11,530 nt of DNA, taken from assembly GCA_017632825.1 (NCBI GenBank), contig JAGBQP010000061.1, positions 1 through 11,530 on the forward strand. The letters are read 5' to 3'. This DNA comes from Prevotella sp. Its GTDB lineage: Bacteria > Bacteroidota > Bacteroidia > Bacteroidales > Bacteroidaceae. Positions 7,200-11,530 of the stretch are shown piece after piece. The translations under genes were made by a program, and so were the position numbers. How positions within the stretch are numbered: position 1 is the first letter of the stretch; each line of letters opens with the position of its first letter. The notes under the pieces are model-generated. The model made no database searches. It had not been told where the DNA came from and was given only the letters and a program-made list of their open reading frames with translations.

Positions 7200-8390
7200 T
7201 TAGTGGTGGAACAAACGTACACCAGTGAAGGTCATGGCGATGCCGTACTTGTCGCAAGTCATGATAACATGGTCGTCGCGAACAGATCCGCCAGCCTGAG
7301 CGATGAACTCCACACCACTCTTATGGGCGCGCTCAATATTATCGCCAAAGGGGAAGAATGCATCGCTACCCAGAGCTACCTTCGTGTTCTTGGCTATCCA
7401 CTCTTTCTTTTCGGCAAGTGTCAGGACCTCAGGCTGTTCGGTGAAGAACTGCTGCCAAGCACCATCACGCAGAACGTCATCGTGCTCGTCTTCTGAGATG
7501 TAAACATCGATAGTGTTGTCGCGGTCGGCACGACGAATGCCCTCTTTGAAGGGCAGAGCCATCACTTTCGGATGCTGGCGCAGCCACCAGATGTCAGCCT
7601 TGTTACCGGCCAGACGTGTACAGTGGATACGGCTCTGTTGTCCGGCGCCAATGCCAATGGCCTGACCGTCCTTGACGTAGCAGACGCTGTTCGATTGCGT
7701 ATATTTCAGTGTGATGAGTGCGATGATGAGGTCGCGCTTTGCCTCCGGTGTGAAGGTCTTGTTCTGTGTGGGAATATTCTCGAACAGAGCAGGATCGTCG
7801 AGCTTAATTTCGTTGCGGCCCTGTTCAAAGGTGACACCGAAGCACTGCTTGGTCTCAATGGGTGTAGGCTTGTAGTTGGTGTCAATCTTGATGACGTTGT
7901 AAGTACCCTTGCGCTTGTCCTTCAAGATCTCGATGGCCTCTGGGGTGAAGTCGGGAGCAATGACACCGTCGCTCACCTCGCGCTTCAGCAGTGTAGCCGT
8001 TACGGCGTCGCAAGTGTCGCTTAGTGCCACGAAGTCGCCGTATGAAGACATACGGTCGGCGCCACGGGCGCGGGCATAGGCACAAGCCACAGGACTCTCA
8101 TCCAGACCCTTTACGTCATCGACGAAGTAAATCTTCTTCAGTGTGTCGCTCAGGGGCAGACCAACGGCAGCACCTGCCGGAGAGACGTGCTTAAACGAGG
8201 CTGCAGCGGCCAGTCCGGTGGCAGCTTTCAGCTCCTTTACCAGTTGCCATGCGTTCAGTGCGTCAAGAAAGTTGATATAGCCGGGACGGCCGTTAATGAC
8301 TTCGATGGGTAACTCTGAGCCGTCCTGCATATAGATGCGAGAGGGCTTCTGATTCGGATTACATCCGTACTTCAGTTGCAGTTCTTTCAT
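7200..8390 (-). CDS. purH: Free-standing AICAR transformylase (phosphoribosylaminoimidazolecarboxamide formyltransferase)
   Basis: This 396-residue cytoplasmic enzyme transfers a formyl group from 10-formyltetrahydrofolate to AICAR, giving FAICAR, the penultimate step of IMP synthesis. The whole sequence corresponds to the transformylase half of bifunctional PurH/ATIC. Visible active-site elements are the Lys67-His68 pair in SFKHVSPAGAAVG, Asn234 in KYTQSNSVCYVKDGQ, the GIGAGQQSRIHCTRLAG stretch (246-262), Asp343 in SDAFFPF and the C-terminal RLFHH. From memory these match vertebrate ATIC closely, including the C-terminus, whereas Escherichia coli PurH differs there. The N-terminal IMP cyclohydrolase (MGS-like) domain is missing: the protein starts at LKYGCNPNQ, about where the second domain begins in the fusion. 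Ring closure must be done by another gene product. A promoter with both Bacteroidetes boxes lies just upstream, and the small basic gene follows in the same transcript. The symbol is by homology to this half only. Confidence 0.93.
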   Translation of the reverse strand: MKELQLKYGCNPNQKPSRIYMQDGSELPIEVINGRPGYINFLDALNAWQLVKELKAATGLAAAASFKHVSPAGAAVGLPLSDTLKKIYFVDDVKGLDESPVACAYARARGADRMSSYGDFVALSDTCDAVTATLLKREVSDGVIAPDFTPEAIEILKDKRKGTYNVIKIDTNYKPTPIETKQCFGVTFEQGRNEIKLDDPALFENIPTQNKTFTPEAKRDLIIALITLKYTQSNSVCYVKDGQAIGIGAGQQSRIHCTRLAGNKADIWWLRQHPKVMALPFKEGIRRADRDNTIDVYISEDEHDDVLRDGAWQQFFTEQPEVLTLAEKKEWIAKNTKVALGSDAFFPFGDNIERAHKSGVEFIAQAGGSVRDDHVIMTCDKYGIAMTFTGVRLFHH

Positions 8391-8421
8391 TGTGTTATAA
8401 TGCGTTATCTGGATTTTGCTG

Positions 8422-8453
8422 CAAAATTAGTGGAAAAAGCGGTAAAAGCCAAA
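8422..8453 (-). promoter_or_regulatory. Bacteroidetes-type promoter of the AICAR transformylase gene
   Basis: Read on the minus strand, TTTG (8450-8453) is followed after exactly 20 bases by TAATTTTG (8422-8429), matching the TTTG / TAnnTTTG boxes of the Bacteroidetes housekeeping sigma factor. Transcription would start near 8418, giving a leader of roughly 28 bases to the ATG at 8390. It lies downstream of the rplS terminator, so the gene has its own promoter. Confidence 0.75.
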
Positions 8454-8462
8454 GAATAAAAC

Positions 8463-8492
8463 AAAAAAAGAGGCTCGAAAGCCTCTTTTTTT
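8463..8492 (-). terminator. rplS intrinsic terminator with UUCG-type loop
   Basis: The arms 8463-8475 and 8480-8492 pair over 13 bases, with four loop bases that read TTCG on the minus strand. The GC core is GAGGCT/AGCCTC and a run of seven T follows on the minus strand. The stem begins at the last base of the rplS stop codon. Because the A-run on the other side is equally long it could also work on the plus strand, but no plus-strand gene ends here. Confidence 0.85.
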
Positions 8493-8857
8493 TATTCAGC
8501 TGAGATGTTTCCGCTGCGCTTTTCCTTAATGCGGGCAGCCTTACCAGTGAGCTTGCGCAGATAGTAAAGCTTAGCGCGGCGAACCTTACCAACCTTGTTC
8601 ACTTCGATAGAGTCGATGTTCGGTGACTCGATGGGGAAGATACGCTCTACACCCACGGTGCCAGACATCTTGCGAACGGTGAAGCGCTTTTTGTCACCGT
8701 GGCCTACAATCTTGATGACTACACCACGATAGAGCTGGATACGCTCCTTTGAACCCTCGATAATTTTGTAAGCGACAGTAATTGTGTCACCGGCCTTGAA
8801 CTCCGGGAACTTTTTGCCGGTTGCAAATGCTTCTTCAGCAACTTTAATTAAATCCAT
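8492..8857 (-). CDS. rplS: 50S ribosomal protein L19
   Basis: This 121-residue protein matches bL19 along its full length. The N-terminal helix is followed by [20 protein letters not shown], then [31 protein letters not shown] and the highly conserved C-terminal [21 protein letters not shown]19 sits at the interface of the large and small ribosomal subunits. The length is normal, with a short extra tail (RSGNISAE) after the conserved core. In many bacteria rplS follows rpsP, rimM and trmD; here it stands alone with its own promoter (8955-8986), a leader of about 90 bases and its own terminator, so it is a single-gene transcript. The ATG at 8855-8857 is preceded by a T/A-rich stretch without a Shine-Dalgarno motif. 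The identification is secure. Confidence 0.98.
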   Translation of the reverse strand: MDLIKVAEEAFATGKKFPEFKAGDTITVAYKIIEGSKERIQLYRGVVIKIVGHGDKKRFTVRKMSGTVGVERIFPIESPNIDSIEVNKVGKVRRAKLYYLRKLTGKAARIKEKRSGNISAE

Positions 8858-8950
8858 TTTTACTTTAAGTAATTAATTGGTTGTTGTATCGTTCCAACGC
8901 AACATAACAGGCCACTCGATGCTTCCTGCCAGCGATTACGCCGAAAAGCG
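8858..8950 (-). promoter_or_regulatory. Structured 5' leader of rplS (possible L19 autoregulatory leader)
   Basis: The transcript from the rplS promoter has about 90 untranslated bases. On the minus strand GGCAGG (8925-8930) can pair with CCTGTT (8906-8911). Further down TGTTG-CGT (8897-8904) can pair with ACG and CAACA (8882-8893) around a TGGA loop with a three-base bulge. A small CGC/GCG hairpin is possible near the 5' end. Leaders of this kind regulate ribosomal protein genes, including rplS, in other bacteria. The pairing is visible; the regulatory role is inferred. Confidence 0.4.
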
Positions 8951-8954
8951 GGTG

Positions 8955-8986
8955 CAAAGGTACGAATAAGTGAGCAAAAAACCAAA
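8955..8986 (-). promoter_or_regulatory. Bacteroidetes-type promoter of rplS
   Basis: On the minus strand TTTG (8983-8986) is followed after 20 bases by TACCTTTG (8955-8962), a full match to the two consensus boxes. The expected start point near 8950 gives a leader of about 90 bases before the rplS ATG at 8857. The region upstream is rich in A and T runs, as is common for strong promoters. Confidence 0.8.
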
Positions 8987-9078
8987 TAAAAAATCGTTTT
9001 TTTGCTTTTTCAATCGAAAGAATTTGCCAAGCTCAACTCAAAGAGTATTAGGCAGATGGCTTTTTTACGAAATTTTGC

Positions 9079-10161
9079 TTATTTAAAATGCTCTTTAGTC
9101 TTAGGACCTATAGAAATAAACGCTTTCTGTAGAGAAACAATGATTTCTTGAATTTTCCAAAAGTATCTTCGGTATAGTTGTAAGTATAAAAGATAGAAGA
9201 ATGGCTTTGTGATAGTCAATGAAAAAAAATAGAAAAGGTATAATTTGTTATTCCAAATATCTTTGAAAAAACGAATCTTTAGAGCGTGCATACTCTCATG
9301 ATAATCTGAGGCCTGTTTTTTATTACGCTCAAACGTGTCAATCGTTCTTGTTAAGAAAAACAAGATGTACGAGTAATAGTCCGTTCTTGATTTCCGGAAC
9401 TGTGGTGGATTGTCTAAGATGGTGTTGAGAATTGTAATCCTACTTTTTATGATTTGTTTTGACCTTTGGGGTGTTGTGTTTGTAATGTTAATAGGGTTGT
9501 TCTCGTTATATAGGTATGTGACGTCAGGTATTATAACGAGATTCTTCATTCGGCGGAAAAGAAGATAAGACCATAGAATGTCCTCGTTGATAATACCCTC
9601 ATGGAAATAGAGCTGCTGTTCTGTGAAAACAGACCTCTTGACTAATTTATTCCATGATGTATGTATCAGTTTTTTTGATAGCAACATTCGGAGTGCGGCT
9701 TCGTCAGAGTTGTCAATGAGAAATGGTGTGTCTTTGTCGAAGTGCATTCTCAATTTGTGTACATTGAAGAATGCATTTCCCATGACCACATCCACGTCGT
9801 TGCCGCCGTTGTTCTTGATTGCTTCGATAAAGAGTTTTATGACATTGGGTTTTAACATGTCATCAGAATCAAGGAAGAGTAGATATTTTCCTTTTGAAAC
9901 TCTGACACCTGCATTCCGTGCGGCACAATGCCCGCTGTTCTTGTCAAGATGAATTACCTTGAAATGAATTTCACCGTTATAGCTATTAAGCTTATTATTG
10001 ACAATCTCCATACTGTTATCAGGCGTGCAATCGTTTACCAAGATGCATTCGAGATCTGCCTCATCGCACTCCTGCGAGAATACAGAATCTATGCACGCTC
10101 CGATGTAATCGCCAGCGTTGTATATAGGTATAATGATGGAGATAGACATAATTGTGCTCAT
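9079..10161 (-). CDS. Family 2 glycosyltransferase (GT-A fold)
   Basis: This 360-residue protein probably transfers a sugar from a nucleotide sugar during surface polysaccharide or glycan synthesis; donor and acceptor are unknown. The first 220 residues are a GT-A domain: SIIIPIYNAGDYIGACIDS at 8-26, the nucleotide-binding VNDCTPDNS (42-50), SGHCAARNAG (76-85) and the metal-binding DSDD at 98-101. The later motifs TSWNKLVKRSVF (168-179) and GIINEDILW (189-197) are usual in this family. The last 100 residues are basic and aromatic, with a hydrophobic stretch at about 307-330 that may bind the inner membrane. The first ATG (10159-10161) is annotated; Met5 at 10149 would bring the protein start to MSISIIIPIYN and is equally plausible. 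The gene is visibly more AT-rich than its neighbours, especially toward its 3' end, and is not near other polysaccharide genes. Confidence 0.9.
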   Translation of the reverse strand: MSTIMSISIIIPIYNAGDYIGACIDSVFSQECDEADLECILVNDCTPDNSMEIVNNKLNSYNGEIHFKVIHLDKNSGHCAARNAGVRVSKGKYLLFLDSDDMLKPNVIKLFIEAIKNNGGNDVDVVMGNAFFNVHKLRMHFDKDTPFLIDNSDEAALRMLLSKKLIHTSWNKLVKRSVFTEQQLYFHEGIINEDILWSYLLFRRMKNLVIIPDVTYLYNENNPINITNTTPQRSKQIIKSRITILNTILDNPPQFRKSRTDYYSYILFFLTRTIDTFERNKKQASDYHESMHALKIRFFKDIWNNKLYLFYFFSLTITKPFFYLLYLQLYRRYFWKIQEIIVSLQKAFISIGPKTKEHFK

Positions 10162-10180
10162 AGCTGTTAAAGTTTGTGTG

Positions 10181-10212
10181 CAAATATAGTTTGTTTTTTT
10201 TTATTACGCAAA
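10181..10212 (-). promoter_or_regulatory. Bacteroidetes-type promoter of the glycosyltransferase gene
   Basis: On the minus strand TTTG (10209-10212) and TATATTTG (10181-10188) are separated by 20 bases that include a run of nine A. The start point would lie near 10177, giving a leader of about 16 bases to the first ATG or 28 bases to Met5. The normal leader length slightly favours Met5 as the true start. Confidence 0.75.
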
Positions 10213-10240
10213 TAAAAATCGAAATTAGTTCGCAATTAAT

Positions 10241-10274
10241 ATGTTAAAGACGGTGTTTTTGTATGATTTAACAT
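10241..10274. repeat. 8-bp inverted repeat between divergent promoters
   Basis: ATGTTAAA (10241-10248) and its exact reverse complement TTTAACAT (10267-10274) are separated by 18 bases. The pair lies between the glycosyltransferase promoter and the nucleotidase promoter, where a dimeric regulator could bind, but AT-rich repeats of this size also occur by chance. Confidence 0.35.
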
Positions 10275-10296
10275 TTTACAAAATATGTTTTTTTGT

Positions 10297-10328
10297 TTTG
10301 TGTTGTTCTCGTTTTTTTCGTATCTTTG
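10297..10328 (+). promoter_or_regulatory. Bacteroidetes-type promoter of the nucleotidase gene pair
   Basis: TTTG (10297-10300) is followed after 20 bases by TATCTTTG (10321-10328). The predicted start point is at about 10332-10335, that is, at or next to the ATG at 10333. This decides the gene start: the ATG at 10348 leaves a leader of about 15 bases, while the one at 10333 would need a leaderless message. Confidence 0.75.
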
Positions 10329-10347
10329 CACCATGAAACGAAAAGCG

Positions 10348-11124
10348 ATGAAGAAAGAATTGTGTTTTACCATGCTCTTGCCGATGCTCATGCTGGTGTC
10401 GTGCAAGTCTCATTACGAGGTGGCTTCGGTGGAGCGCACCCGTATTATTGTTGATAACCGCTACGACCGCCAGCCCGATGCGAAGGCAGCTGCCTTCCTG
10501 GCTCCATTCAAGCATCAGGTGGACTCCATCATGGGTCCCGTCATGGGTCGTTCGGCTCGTTACATGACAGCCCAGCGTCCTGAGGGCACGCTGTCAAACC
10601 TGCTGGCCGACATCATGGTTTGGGCAGGCAAGGACTACGACGAGCAGCCCGATTTCGGTGTTTACAACATGGGCGGCGTACGTGCCGACCTGCCGAAGGG
10701 CATCGTTACCTATGGTGACATTCTTGATGTTGCACCCTTCGAGAACAGAATTGCCTTTGCTACACTCAGTGGTGCCGATGTTCTCAGTCTTTTCGGCGAG
10801 ATGGCATCCACGGGTGGCGAGGGCGTCAGTCACTCCGTCCGTATGGTCATCACACAGGACGGCAAGCTGGTCAGTGCCACCATTAACGGCCAGAACATCG
10901 ATCCGCAGCGCGACTATCGCTTGGCGACCATCGATTACCTGCTGGGCGGTACCGACAAGATGGCCACTTTCAAAAAGTGCCGTAACATCAAGTCTCCCCA
11001 GGGCAAGGAGCACAACTCGCGCGTCATCATTATGAACTACTTTAAAGACAAGGACTCCCGCGGTGAGGTGGTCGATGCGCAGATAGAAGGTCGAATAACA
11101 GTGGCCGGTCAGACCGCTAATTAA
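10348..11124 (+). CDS. 5'-nucleotidase C-terminal (substrate-binding) domain lipoprotein
   Basis: This 258-residue exported lipoprotein consists only of the C-terminal domain of UshA/CD73-type 5'-nucleotidases. Its signal peptide ends in a lipobox LVSC with Cys19. Family motifs are GTLSNLLAD (80-88), NMGGVRAD (107-114), VTYGDI (120-125), PFEN (130-133) and DYRLATIDYLLGG (189-201). In classical enzymes the last motif continues with Asp-Gly and an aromatic residue that stacks on the base; here it reads GGTDKM, so base binding may differ. The catalytic metallophosphatase domain is absent but is encoded 13 bases downstream, so the two proteins probably act together at the cell surface or in the periplasm, removing phosphate from nucleotides or similar esters. 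The frame extends upstream to ATGs at 10333 and 10285; the one at 10285 lies upstream of the promoter, and the one at 10333 would be leaderless. ATG 10348 follows GAAACGAAAAGCG. Confidence 0.85.
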   Translation: MKKELCFTMLLPMLMLVSCKSHYEVASVERTRIIVDNRYDRQPDAKAAAFLAPFKHQVDSIMGPVMGRSARYMTAQRPEGTLSNLLADIMVWAGKDYDEQPDFGVYNMGGVRADLPKGIVTYGDILDVAPFENRIAFATLSGADVLSLFGEMASTGGEGVSHSVRMVITQDGKLVSATINGQNIDPQRDYRLATIDYLLGGTDKMATFKKCRNIKSPQGKEHNSRVIIMNYFKDKDSRGEVVDAQIEGRITVAGQTAN

Positions 11125-11137
11125 AGTTGAATGAATC

Positions 11138-11530
11138 ATGAGAAAAGATATGAAAACTGCAAGCATATTAAAAGGCAGATGGATGCTGCTAATCAGTTTG
11201 TCTCTTGTTATTTCCTGTTTGTCCATTAACCCAATTATGGCGAAGCAAAAGCGGCTCGTTATTCTGCATACAAACGATACCCACAGTACCATTCTTCCTG
11301 TCAGCAATCAACTGCCCGATACCGTGAAGGCGGGTAGGGGAGGCTTCCTGCGGCGCATTGCCATGCTGAAGGATGAACGCCAGAAGAATCCCGACCTGCT
11401 ACTCTTCGATAGCGGCGACTTCTCACAGGGGTCAGCCTACTACACCATGTTCAAGGGCGATGTCGAGGTGGGGCTGATGAACATGATGGGCTACGATGCC
11501 GCTACCATCGGCAACCACGAGTTCGATTTC
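11138..11530 (+). CDS. 5'-nucleotidase-type metallophosphatase, N-terminal part (partial, runs off the window)
   Basis: The 131 visible residues start with a signal sequence (hydrophobic core MLLISLSLVISC, about 16-27) and enter the calcineurin-like metallophosphatase domain of the UshA/CD73 family. The first three metal-site motifs are present: ILHTNDTHS with Asp47 and His49, FDSGDFSQG with Asp94, and GNHEFDF with Asn126 and His127. The enzyme hydrolyses phosphate esters of nucleotides or related compounds outside the cytoplasm. The export signal could end at a lipobox (VISC, Cys27) or at a signal peptidase I site near IMA-KQ (residue 35), and both are plausible. ATG 11138 is taken; ATG 11150 (Met5) is an alternative. 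A different frame from ATG 11131 closes after about 33 codons. It lies 13 bases after the C-domain lipoprotein, clearly in the same operon. Whether it carries its own C-terminal domain cannot be seen. Confidence 0.85.
   Translation, partial: MRKDMKTASILKGRWMLLISLSLVISCLSINPIMAKQKRLVILHTNDTHSTILPVSNQLPDTVKAGRGGFLRRIAMLKDERQKNPDLLLFDSGDFSQGSAYYTMFKGDVEVGLMNMMGYDAATIGNHEFDF

Noticed and set aside
7171..7257. Longer version (94 residues) of the small basic protein
   Set aside because: The extra part overlaps the 3' end of the purine gene in another frame and includes the A-rich translation-initiation region of the shorter form.
7572..8024. Open plus-strand frame of 150 codons inside the AICAR transformylase gene
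   Set aside because: It is antisense to a highly conserved enzyme and has no promoter or plausible product.
9010..9075. Possible terminator after the glycosyltransferase gene (GCCA/TGGC arms)
   Set aside because: Only four bases pair around a loop of nearly 30 bases and there is no T-run on the correct strand; no convincing terminator could be seen.
10594..11307. Open minus-strand frame of 237 codons opposite the nucleotidase genes
   Set aside because: It spans two genes with intact domain motifs on the plus strand and its translation shows no domain; it is a shadow of biased codon use.
1..11530. tRNA, rRNA, CRISPR arrays, insertion sequences, attachment sites or phage genes
   Set aside because: No cloverleaf or rRNA segment, regularly spaced repeats, transposase or integrase motifs, or flanking duplications were found by eye on either strand.
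7200..11530. Functional link between the AICAR transformylase and the nucleotidase pair, as both concern purines
   Set aside because: They lie on opposite strands, have separate promoters and are separated by rplS and a glycosyltransferase; the nucleotidase acts outside the cytoplasm, so proximity is probably coincidental.

Overview
The window looks like a chromosomal segment of a Bacteroidota bacterium, most likely a Prevotella-type member of the Bacteroidales. The signs are four intergenic promoters of the Bacteroidetes form TTTG-N20-TAnnTTTG, A-rich stretches instead of Shine-Dalgarno sites before start codons, an outer-membrane beta-barrel protein of the Bacteroidetes type, and a protein complement usual for that group. 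The genus is inferred, not shown.

Left part, 1-6906, plus strand. The window opens inside a GC-rich gene for a large outer-membrane beta-barrel protein, of which only the C-terminal part is present. After an 88-base gap comes a tightly packed five-gene cluster that forms a complete tripartite exporter of the MacAB-TolC kind: a free-standing ABC ATPase, two paralogous but different FtsX/MacB-type permeases, an inner-membrane-anchored HlyD/MacA-type adaptor and a TolC-type outer-membrane channel. The expected machine is ATPase dimer, permease heterodimer, periplasmic adaptor and outer-membrane duct. The substrate cannot be read from the sequence. The cluster ends at a 24-bp perfect hairpin that serves converging genes on both strands.

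Middle part, 6973-8857, minus strand. rplS (ribosomal protein L19) has its own promoter, a structured leader of about 90 bases and its own terminator. Downstream, a separate promoter drives a free-standing AICAR transformylase (purine synthesis; the IMP cyclohydrolase half is absent) followed by a 65-residue, very basic protein of unknown function.

Right part, 9079-11530. An AT-rich family 2 glycosyltransferase gene on the minus strand, with its own promoter, stands back to back with a plus-strand pair. That pair encodes the two halves of a UshA-type 5'-nucleotidase as separate exported proteins: first the C-terminal substrate-binding domain as a lipoprotein, then the N-terminal metallophosphatase domain, which runs off the window.

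No tRNA, rRNA, CRISPR array, insertion sequence or phage gene was seen, and no gene-free stretch exceeds about 220 bases. There is no strong evidence of an entirely new system. The points most worth a second look are the heteromeric exporter permeases, the eukaryote-like free-standing AICAR transformylase, the split nucleotidase in reversed order, the L19 leader and the small basic protein.
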